DNA of 50,523 bases from Porphyra umbilicalis (taxonomy: Eukaryota > Rhodophyta > Bangiophyceae > Bangiales > Bangiaceae). The stretch covers positions 1 to 50,523 of the forward strand of contig KV919196.1 in the NCBI GenBank assembly GCA_002049455.2, given 5' to 3'. The notes below the pieces were generated by a model. It had not been told where the DNA came from, made no database searches, and worked only from the letters and a program-made list of their open reading frames with translations. Positions 42,581 to 50,523 of the stretch are shown in pieces. How positions within the stretch are numbered: position 1 is the stretch's first letter; each line of letters begins with the position of its first letter. Made by a program: the position numbers and the translations under genes.

Positions 42581-44395
42581 TCAGTTTATTTCTGTGTCCA
42601 CAACAGACATAATGGAGTCTGCGCTATCTTCATCCCCAAGCCACACCTCAATGACTGACAGCGCACGAGGATGGCTGCCAGGAATGAAGCCCTCATGCGC
42701 GCGGTTGGCGCCCTCGCCAACATGCTGACCGCCGCCCGGGCCCAGGCTCCTCGCGCTGCGCAGCAATGCAACTATGGCCTGCGCATCGTCTGTCGGGGGG
42801 GGCTCCCGGGCCGCCGCCACCGCCTGGTCCAGCCTCAGCTGGATGAGTCGCGAGACGCCAGGGGGGGTGCACTTGGCGCGTAGCCAGCAGCGCATGATGG
42901 CAGTGGCGGACAGGCCAGAAAAAGCCTCCTTAACGAGGCGCATGGCGTCCAGCACGTGCGGTGCTCGCCCATCAGCCACCCCAAGGGACCCGGGCCTCGC
43001 CCGAGCGTCCCTCCTCCGCCGGGCGTCCCGTTCGGGCGGGGTCTCCTCAAATTGCTGGTCAAACGTCCCCAGCATCTCCCGCATCATGCCGCGCTTGTAT
43101 GTTGACTTAACCGCGTTGATGGCGCCTTGGTCTGCCGGTTGAAAAAGCGCCGTGGTATTGGGCGGCAGCTACTCGATGTCCAGTCGGTCACTCGTTTTCG
43201 ACGAGTCGTGGCCAGACGCGTTGTCTATGACCAAAAAGCCGCGCTGCGCCGTGAAGGCCGCCCAATCAGCACTGAGGTCGGCCAGCCACTTGGCGTACAC
43301 CGTGGAGTCCATCCACGCATTCTTTTGACTGTAGTACCTTAAGGGAAGTTGTCGCACCCCACGGAAGCAAACCGGCTCGGCCGCCTTCCCAATCACGGAG
43401 ATGGACTTAAAGGTGCCCGTTGCGTTGATGCAAACGATGAGCGTGATGCGTGCCTTGGCCGTCTGCATAGCAGTGCCGCGCGTCTCCCGAGCATCACAAT
43501 CCATCACGTAGGAGCGGGTTGGCGCCAGTTGGTAGAATAGCGCCGCCTCGTCCATGTTGAGGATGCAGTCTGGGTCAAGCCCAACCATTTTTGCCCGTAG
43601 TTCTGCCATTCTTGTTTCCCCTTCCACAATGTCCACGCCGCCACCGGAGCCGTGGAGGCGGATGCTTCGAACTCCGTGGCGCCTCGCCCAGCGGTCGATA
43701 AACCCGCTCGACGCTGAGAAGTCCTGGCCAGGGTAGTGGCGCTGCGCCAGCTCGCGGGCCTTGACGGATAAGGCCAGCCGAGAGAGGGGAATCGTCTTGC
43801 GCCCCATGGTCCGAATACGCAAACACCATTCAAAAAGGAGGGAGTTTACCAGTGGGAAGCGGCATGGCTGGACGCAGCGCGCAAACGAGGGGGCTCCTGC
43901 AGCTGCGGCGGCCCACACCTCACGCCGCCGCGCAGACACGCTATGGATGGTCCTCTTGGAGATGCCATACCTCTGCGCCAGCACGTCGCGCGGGACCTTG
44001 TCGTCGACTTGAGTGATGAGCAGCTGCTTCTGCTGGATGGTCAAACTCGCCCTCCTCGGTCGCTCGCCGCGTGGGGCGCCGGGAGCAGCAATCCCAGGCG
44101 CCCCGCGTGGGGCGCCTGGAGCAGCAACCTCAGGCGCCTCACGTGGGGCGCCTAGAGCAGCAACCCCAGGCGCCCCGGAAGCTGGTGGTGCGGGTAGAGC
44201 TGGGGGGGGGGGGCTCCCTTGTACTGCTTGGCGAACGGCGTCCAGGGCAGCTCTTGCCGCCGCATTGACCGCCTCCGCTGTCCCAGGTCGCGCCGAGAGC
44301 ACAGCCGACGCCTGCGGGATCAGGGCGGCGGCGGTCAATAGAGTAGCAATGAGGGACGGTCTGGGGGAAGGGCCTTCTTGCGCCTGGTCGTCCAT
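42581..44395 (-). pseudogene. Tigger/CENP-B-type transposase, one in-frame TAG
   Basis: The ATG at 44395 (MDDQAQEG) gives 604 residues if the TAG at 43171-43169 is ignored. Residues 73-108 hold three 12-residue Ala/Pro/Gly repeats. A psq-type HTH spans about 117-152 (LTIQQKQLL to YGISKRTIHSV). A CENP-B-type DNA-binding region follows at about 190-250 (FSASSGFIDRWARRHGVRS). The DDE_1 core has Asp282 in NMDEAALFYQ, Asp391 in FLVIDNASGHDSS, and the third Asp at 422 in LPPNTTALFQPADQG, with 30 residues between the last two as usual for pogo/Tigger. The stop lies one codon before LPPNTT. All catalytic residues are present, and this stop is the only lesion I see. Upstream sequence in frame to 44662 lacks a better ATG context. 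Confidence 0.85.
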
Positions 44396-44681
44396 GTCAA
44401 TCAAACAGAGGTTGGAGAGCGTCAGGGGTGCGGGGAGGGATGAGGAGCGTCCGTAGGCAGCATGGCGGTCGGTCAGCAGCTGGTGGCGTGTTCCGTCGGG
44501 GGTGGACGAGTGACGGCGAGTGACGGCGAGCGGCGACGACAAATCGTCCACAAAATATCGCCAAGTACAATTACTGCCGGAGTAAGTGACATGGCAATTT
44601 TTCCCATGTGGTCTCCAAAGAGAGTAAATATATGCCGAATTCTCTCCTCCGTGGAGGGCCACTTGATGCGTACCCCCCCCT

Positions 44682-44705
44682 CAGTTGTGCCGATCGGCAC
44701 AACTG
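44682..44705. repeat. Perfect 24-bp palindrome near the right Tigger end
   Basis: CAGTTGTGCC-GATC-GGCACAACTG, fully self-complementary, lies 28 bp inside the right end of the Tigger element. I see no counterpart near the left end. It could be a transposase or host-factor site. Confidence 0.7.
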
Positions 44706-44735
44706 CGGGGCGGCCAAGTGAGGGGTCGCACTGTA

Positions 44736-45479
44736 TCCAAGACTCACGCCATTGGTGTCTACCCCCGCCGCTCTGGTGCACATGCGGTCCTCGATGAGAC
44801 GCTGAAAGTCCCGCGCTGTCGTGTCGGCGACAATGCCACACCGCACGGCTAACCGCCATTCGTCCGCCCTAGTCCCTGGACGTGGGAAGGCCTCTTCCCT
44901 CCCAAGGCTCACGTAGGCAGGCCCATCACCACGAAAAACAAGCTGATCTCGGACAGGGGTGTCAAGACTGTAACCAACAGAGCAAGAGGGGGAACAGAAA
45001 GAATATATATTAGCACGAAAAACATAAGGAAGAATACTATGGTCCCGTCGATGCTCCCGAATACAAGGTGACCTGTAGACTGCAGGTGACCGGTCCTCGG
45101 CCAAAAGTACGTGTGCTGAAGCTGTGCTGAAACAGGTTCAAGTGACGTACCTCGGCAGGGGACGGGTGGTGGTGGATGTCACGGGAGCTTCAGGAACATA
45201 CGCGCTGTCGTGCATCGTGCTGGTGCATGCAGAACACCCGAGGCGGAGGGGGAGAGGCCGCTGGACCGCTCAGGGGGGAAATAGATGACGAGCGGTAGTG
45301 ATAGCGACGATACCAGGCGACGGAGGTGCGTATGAGACATTGATTTGCTACCACTCAAGAGTGGGCTGTGTCGCCTTTCGTTCAGCTCAAGTACTAGATT
45401 GTGTCAGAATAAATTGAAACGTGTCTAACCCAGATTTCCCGCTTTCTTGCCCCACTCCGTGCCCTTCGTCCTCCCCCCC
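44736..45479. other. No gene recognised
   Basis: Right flank of the Tigger element, with short frames only. Direct GTGACGTACC/GTGACCGGTCC-like motifs near 45075-45150 are too weak to call. Confidence 0.4.
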
Positions 45480-45800
45480 ATCCTGCGCCGCCGCCGTCTA
45501 TCCCGACCCCCCCCCCCCCCCGCCTCCGCCCTCGCGGCCGCTGATCCTGCCGCAGCTCCCCCCGCCCCGCCTCCCCCCCTTCCCCCCCCCTGGCCCCACG
45601 CCACCCGCCCTGCACATCGCTGCCTGCGTCTGTAAGAGGCGCGCCGTGTGGTGCGGCGGGGGCGGAAAATCATGGCGGGGGGGAAGGGGGGGAGGCAATG
45701 GGGGTAGGGGTGATCGAGGAGGGGGGACGGGCTGGGGCGGAGGGGGTGGCGCAGGGGTGGCGCGGAGGCGGCAGGGGCACGGCGGCAGGGAAGGGGGATG
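45480..45800. repeat. C-rich/G-rich inverted repeat
   Basis: A C-homopolymer-rich stretch (45480-45610) is followed by a G-rich one (45650-45790). Within them GCCTCCCCCCCTTCCCCCCC (from about 45569) recurs inverted near 45674-45693, giving a potential stem of 20 bp with a loop of about 85 bp. Confidence 0.55.
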
Positions 45801-47594
45801 GGGCAGCGCAGCGGACGCAGTTCGACTTTACGTGTGGCGCGCGAACGCGTGGCAAGCGTGCGGCGTGGAGAGAGGCGGTTCTCACCGGCAGATCCTTTTG
45901 GGTGCAAGGCGCTATCGTGTGATCAGCTGTGTCCCTTGACACCGCCGATGTCGCCATGGGCGTTGCGCTCCCTGGACTACATCGACCAATTTAGCACTGC
46001 CCTTAAGATGAACAATAAAATTCAAGGTGGTCATGACATTGGGCGAGCAAACAAATGCTCAAAGTGACTGCGTTTCTTCATGGGCAGGTGCTTCTTTGGT
46101 GCGGTCGTCTCATCTTTCCAGAAGCCCCCGTTGGCGACTTTGTGCCGACACACGCTGCGTGGGTGTCGCCACGAAATCGCCAAGAAGTAACCAACAAATG
46201 CTGGCGGGCGGAGCCGCCGACGCTGTGAGAGGCTCTGTGCGAGGAGTGGGACGTCATTCCGGCCTCGTTCTTTACCTCCCTCATTCATTCAATGCCTCGC
46301 CGAGTGCAATCTGTCGTCGCCTCCAAAGGCTCCGACACCAAGTATTGAGCTGAGGGAAGTCGAGAAGGGATAGCCGGCTGTATGGGGTGACCAAAACATT
46401 TTCTTGCGTTGGAGACGGTCTTTGGTGGTGATGGGGGAAGGGAGGTGAAGACAGTCTCGGCCAGGGTCGGAGCCGCTGCCTGCGCCAACGGCCTACAGGG
46501 GATGGAGGAACGAGTGACAAATGATTCTTCTGAACTTGACACGCAAAGTGGACAAACGATATTGTCGTCCGACTGTACATCCGCGGTGCACTCCGACCGC
46601 GTGTCGAGCCTTCGGGGCTCCCCTTGGCAGTGCTTCAGCAGAAAAACGTACTGATACGACCCCATTCGGTCCATTGGGGGCCGCCTCGCAGCCTCCTTCA
46701 CAGCAATAGAGGTGATCACATCCATCCGGTGACTTTGCGGCCCAGAACAGGTGCTGGTGTCCTGTGCTCCTCTTACCCATCTCCGCCACCCATCCTCACC
46801 CCTACGGTCGTCAATTATTTCCACCACCACTCACGTCGTTGCGGCCGCGATGCCGACCCCCAGCCCAGCCCCAGCCAACGCCGCCCCACCCTCCCCGTTT
46901 TTCCACAGAGTCATTTTTTTTCTCTCAGAGTGTTCCTGATCTGTGCGGACAGACTGCGCGCCATAGCACAGCGTCCCTGTCCACTTTCTCGGGCGTGTAT
47001 TTGTTCCCACGAGTCCGGTAGCCGTACCTGCTGAGCGGCAGGCCGCGGCCCCTTTGCGGTAGCCGCTGCTTACCAGCTGGTAGTGTGCTCCCTCGCCTTT
47101 GCATGTATTTCCCGCGATGCTGTCTGCAAGCACACCAATGCTCCCAACGCTCTCACTCATCAACAATGCAGTCTCATGACCACACATCTGGCGGCATCAG
47201 CGCACCGGAAGCGACGCGCCACTCCCACTGTCACTAGCGTGTACAGGACCGTCGAACTACAGGATTTTCATATGTCAAAACACACTTCAGTCCACAACGG
47301 AAGTAAAAATCTGGTATCTCCTGGCCATCCAGATACAGTCGAGATACCGATGAGAGTGACCGACGGATTACATGCCAAAACTCTCAAATCAAAGTCCTGC
47401 CCACCACCATCCTTTCTCCAAGCGCCCTTTGGGCGCATTCAATCAAAGACAGGGGGATTCTTTGGCCCGCAAATAAAAGTGGGTGCGATACGGCCAACCG
47501 CGACCAGCGCTTTGAACTCGTGTCTGCAATCCCCTGGCCTGCAGGATAGGGTACTAACCAACACGCGCATAGGGGTACCCATCATAAGTTTCTC
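45801..47594. other. No gene recognised
   Basis: The longest frame is minus-strand, 46830-46285 (181 codons), with a Cx2C (VCPLCVSS) but no partner Cys/His pattern and no known domain. Nothing here is supported as a gene. Confidence 0.4.
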
Positions 47595-48034
47595 CCGAGC
47601 TAGTGTTCGTTGCTGGAGTAGTTGCGAAAAAGCGGGGTGGCCGCGGAGAGACCTTGTACGGCTGAGGCAGCCTTCGCCATACGGTAAGTCCGACATGGTT
47701 AGAAGCGTCACTCGACAACGTATCTCTACATGTGTTTTGGCTGCATGACCGTACGTTGGGCCTTTGCGAGGTCCAACCACGTGAAGGAAGCTTTTTTTCT
47801 CGTTCAGATGTCTTGAAACGGGGCGTCTGTGCTTCAGACGAGCTGGAAACGAGGATGCGTGTTGCATGTGACCACGTCGGGTGAGTAATTGAGGGCGTAG
47901 TTGGTGGAACCTGCCCCTGAGATGCTCCAGACGGTGTTTTTGTTCTTCAAATTTTGGAACACGCAGGAGAAGGCGATGATCGGGAACAGCCGAGACGCAT
48001 AGAATGTGGTGCGACCGTGGCGCGCAGTGACTGA

Positions 48035-48927
48035 GGCCCTTTCTTAGCTGCAGCTTCGTTCGTGTGACGGTTCATGTGACGATGTGGGGCGGCCAGCTAT
48101 TGGCTGCAACACGAAACAATGTGATCACATGTGATCACACGAAGCAACGTCGGAAAATAACTTTCCGACGTTGCTTCATGTGATCACATCGACCTTGCCG
48201 CGTGCTGGTCTTGTGGAACGATTTCAAGTGCGAACTTGGAAACAATCAAGTCCAATTTGACTGGTTTGATGGACGTTCGAGTCCGTCGGCTCCTACTGGC
48301 TGCAGTCGAAAGCTACGCCACAGTCGAGTCGGGCCACGTCTTCCCCCTTCTTCGGCAACGCCCCACGCCCCTCAGCCTTGTCCGAAAGACAAGCTGGTCC
48401 CCTACGCTGCCCTGTGGCAGATGGCTGCCTCTCCGTCCTCGTTTCTGTACGACAGCACAAATTCAAGGATTCCTCAGTACGCCCGTAGCGCGATACGAGC
48501 GTACGCTGCAGGTATCATGGCGGGCCCAAGCTGCCCCCCCAACGGACTTCTTCCATGGCTCTGCACAGCATGCTGCATGGACCATCCAGCGAGGCAATCC
48601 TGGTGTGGCGAACGTGGCGACAAGGGTTCAATTTCAGGCTGCCTGGCTCGGCAACGAGGCGTCGGCAACGAGGCGAGGGAGACAAAGGCGTCGCCCTCAT
48701 GGCTTTTGTTGAACCACGGAGTTTTACTGCATCGGTGTGCGCCCGTGCCGAGCCCAGCATCCGAGCGCTCGAAGTCAGCCCTTGGACCGACAATCAGTTA
48801 CGTTAAATTCATCAGAAACATTCCGCGTCACACTGTCACACGAAGGGACAACCCACTGCGACCTTTCTAAGCTGAGAGCTCGTCACACGAAGCGTCACAT
48901 GAACGAAGGAACTGCTAAGAAAGGGCA
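48035..48927. mobile_element. PIF/Harbinger-type non-autonomous element
   Basis: An 893-bp insertion in R1 copy 2. The ends are GGCCCTTTCTTAGC and (inverse) TGCCCTTTCTTAGC, with similarity extending to a shared TTCGTTCxTGTGACG about 30 bp inside. A 3-bp TGA duplication flanks it (48032-48034 and 48928-48930), and R1 copy 1 has the single TGA at 14217-14219. Three-base TNA-type targets and GGCCC-like ends fit PIF/Harbinger. The plus-strand frame inside (48202-48870) has no transposase motif that I recognise. Confidence 0.82.
48130..48188. repeat. Long hairpin inside the Harbinger-type element
   Basis: Two 27-bp arms (48130-48156 and 48162-48188) complement each other at 26 of 27 positions around a 5-bp ATAAC loop. 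The inner part is GAAGCAACGTCGGAAA, and the outer part TGTGATCACA is itself palindromic and repeated just upstream (GTGATCACATGTGATCACA). Confidence 0.85.
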
Positions 48928-49060
48928 TGAAGCGGGCAGTCGTGAGTGGCGTGAAGCAGCTGTCCGCGTTGTGCTGTGCGCGGGCCTGTGACGAGGAGAA
49001 GGCGGCGCCGTGCGTGTCGCCCGCGCGAGGGGGTGGTTGTGTCGGGGTGGCGAAGCTGGC

Positions 49061-49558
49061 TGTGGCGGTCGGGGGTCCCACAGTTGGAAGGGGCGTGGCC
49101 CCTCAGCTGTGGACAGCACACCCCCAGGGGCCGTCCCAAAATATCCCGATCCGGGCCAGCAAGGGAATGACCTGTCCAGATCTCGGGGAGATTGGATTCG
49201 GTCGGGGGCGGGGCTTTTCCGCAGTGGTTTTCCCAGCCCCCCTTCTACTTGTTTGAACTTTCCGCTTTGGAGGGATTTATCTGTTTGGCGCACTTAGGGC
49301 GGCTACTTTGGCCGCCGGCGTTCGGGTTAGGGAGGGGCTTATTGACAGAGGGGACGCCGTCCCCGTCGCCGTTTGATAAAACCAACTGTGCTTTGGACTA
49401 CGATTCCCCCCTGGGCTTTGCCGTGATCCTCCCCTTCCTTAAGGGGAAGGCTGGGCTGTGGGTCGATTTCCGGGGCAGTTCCTTCGACGGACCGAGCTGA
49501 TCAAGAGGTCACTTTGGCAAGACGAAGAACCAACGTGGTGGTGCCTTGAACCGCTACA
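49061..49558. mobile_element. Solo LTR of an LTR retrotransposon
   Basis: A 498-bp insertion in R1 copy 2 that starts TGTGGCGG and ends CGCTACA (TG...CA termini). It is flanked by a 5-bp duplication CTGGC (49056-49060 and 49559-49563). R1 copy 1 has the unoccupied CTGGC at 14345-14349. No internal retrotransposon sequence is present, so it is a solo LTR left by recombination. The short open frame 49192-49500 is not assigned. Confidence 0.82.
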
Positions 49559-50439
49559 CTGGCCGCGCGGGATGTCGCGCAGCTGGCCGCGCGGTGCGTC
49601 GTGGGGGGAGGAGACCGGACACGCGGGTACGTCCGGGGGATTGTGGAGAGGTTGAGGGGCCGTATGGCTGCAGGGGGGGGGGGCGTGAAGGGGCCGCTAG
49701 CTTGCCAGTGGCGGCCCCTACGACGGCGGCGGCGGCCCCTGCGCCCACACCCCCTGCTGCGATAGGCTTGCTGCTGGCAACAAGCCTAGCCACCATGGAC
49801 GAGGGGGCGGGATTGGCGTTGCGTTTGCCCTGGGGGGCGGGTGGGCTGCGCTGTAGCGGCGGCAAAGGCGGACGTACGTGTGAGGCCGTAGGGCTGGGGG
49901 GGTGAGGCTGTCGGCGAGCCGTGCGTGACGTGCGACTGTCGCATGCACGGCGTCACCTAGGTGGGGGGCCGACGCGCTCTGGGGGGGACGGCTGGGGCGC
50001 GCGCGCCTGCCCGTGGACGCCCGCCGGGACATGAAAAGAAACACCAATGCAGTGCATGAAAAAGTATCGGCCCGTGCCAAGGGAAGCGCGACGCGGCTTC
50101 TTTCAAGTCTAAATCATGCATTGGGAGTTGCACAAATAGGTGGTCTTGGATCACAGCACAACTCCACGCACGGGTATTTTCGCGCACGCGCTGTCAGTGC
50201 GTAATGCTTTGGATCTTTGACACGGAGACGGCCTTTGATCACAGCACAACTCCACCCACGGCCGTTTTCGCAACCGCGCTTCCAGGCCCGACCGGGCCGC
50301 CTCCGCAGCCGCCGCACTTTTTTTCTTTTTTCCCCCAACCGCTCTGATCCTCCGCCGCCTCGTTTCATCCACCGGGGCTCCACCCACCCCCCCGGCACAC
50401 ACCCCGCGACGGCGGCGCACGCCGCCGCGCCGCCGCCGC

Positions 50440-50441
<2 letters not shown>

Positions 50442-50516
<75 letters not shown>
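50442..50516. repeat. (GCC)25 microsatellite
   Basis: Twenty-five uninterrupted GCC units (75 bp), preceded by impure GCC/GCG repeats from about 50405 and continuing imperfectly to the end of the window. Confidence 0.9.
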
Positions 50517-50523
50517 CGCCGCC

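Larger units (their letters stand above)
41524..44733 (-). mobile_element. Tigger/pogo-type DNA transposon, nearly intact
   Basis: A 3210-bp element bounded by perfect 19-bp terminal inverted repeats CAGTGCGACCCCTCACTTG, with TA on both sides (41522-41523 and 44734-44735), as expected for pogo/Tigger elements. It holds one transposase gene on the minus strand with a single in-frame stop. The non-coding left part (41780-42430) is very C-rich on the plus strand and contains a partial duplication of about 125 bp (41785-41910 against 42093-42235). Confidence 0.9.
47595..50198. repeat. Dispersed repeat R1, copy 2 (interrupted twice)
   Basis: This aligns with 13781-14966 after removal of 48035-48927 plus one TGA and of 49061-49558 plus one CTGGC. 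The remainder is then about the same length as copy 1. Right-end motif CACAGCACAACTCCA occurs at about 50152 and again at 50240, giving a short tandem extension not seen in copy 1. Confidence 0.8.

Noticed and set aside
4945..43171. Recoding of TAG/TAA as glutamine in this genome
   Set aside because: Most in-frame stops are TAG or TAA, which raised the idea. However, uL23m and the gag frame both end naturally at TAG, one relic has a TGA, and the Tigger stop sits where a hydrophobic residue is usual. Decay explains the data more simply.
46285..46830. 181-codon minus-strand frame with a Cx2C
   Set aside because: Only one Cys pair, no second zinc-binding pair, no recognisable domain and no ATG-supported start.
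1..50523. tRNA or rRNA genes
   Set aside because: I found no cloverleaf with conserved T-loop and D-loop motifs and no rRNA-like conserved segments. A covariance-model scan would be needed to exclude diverged ones.

Overview
The window is a GC-rich piece of a eukaryotic nuclear genome. Evidence for this is a spliced gene for mitochondrial ribosomal protein uL23 with a GT-AG intron, long Ala/Pro/Gly-rich open frames, many class I and class II transposable elements, and no bacterial operon layout. The composition, the sparse introns and the mixture of CENP-B/Tigger, PIF/Harbinger, hAT and tyrosine-recombinase elements would suit an alga (a bangiophyte red alga such as Porphyra, or a haptophyte or stramenopile). 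The sequence alone does not fix the taxon.

Host genes are confined to about 18.2-20.9 kb. An Ala/Pro-rich protein with a helical, TPR-like C-terminus (+, 18160-19823, with a probable frameshift in a G10 run) faces the two-exon uL23m gene (-, 20932-20262). Nearly everything else is mobile DNA, repeats or low-complexity sequence.

Layout: 3.4 and 6.4 kb, two TA-flanked MITEs of one family. 4.7-5.3 kb, an IS630/Tc1-type DDE transposase relic. 6.0-8.0 kb, a dispersed repeat (RX) seen again at 27.6-31.4 kb. 8.9-10.6 kb, a cluster of GCGGCCGC octamers and the N-terminal part of a PIF/Harbinger transposase. 11.5-12.2 kb, a hAT-type non-autonomous element (family A). 13.8-15.0 kb, dispersed repeat R1, seen again at 47.6-50.2 kb. 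21.7-27.4 kb, a full-length tyrosine-recombinase retrotransposon with gag, RT-RNase H-methylase-like and YR frames and an A1-B1-A2-B2 split direct-repeat layout. 27.7-29.4 kb, a hAT-like element carrying a second family A copy at its edge. 32.4-33.0 kb, a third hAT-type family. 34.8-35.7 kb, a gutted pogo/Tigger transposase. 36.7-38.2 kb, a relic of an unnamed transposon-like protein family. 38.4-39.2 kb, a 398-bp tandem duplication. 39.6-40.6 kb, a fourth hAT-type family. 41.5-44.7 kb, an almost intact Tigger element. 48.0-49.6 kb, a Harbinger-type element and a solo LTR, both inserted in R1 copy 2. 50.4 kb to the end, a (GCC)n tract.

Comparing duplicated repeats inside the window gives empty sites for four insertions (mariner MITE, hAT-X, Harbinger-type element, solo LTR). 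Their termini and target-site duplications can therefore be read directly. Most recognisable transposon reading frames carry one or a few in-frame stops, mostly TAG.
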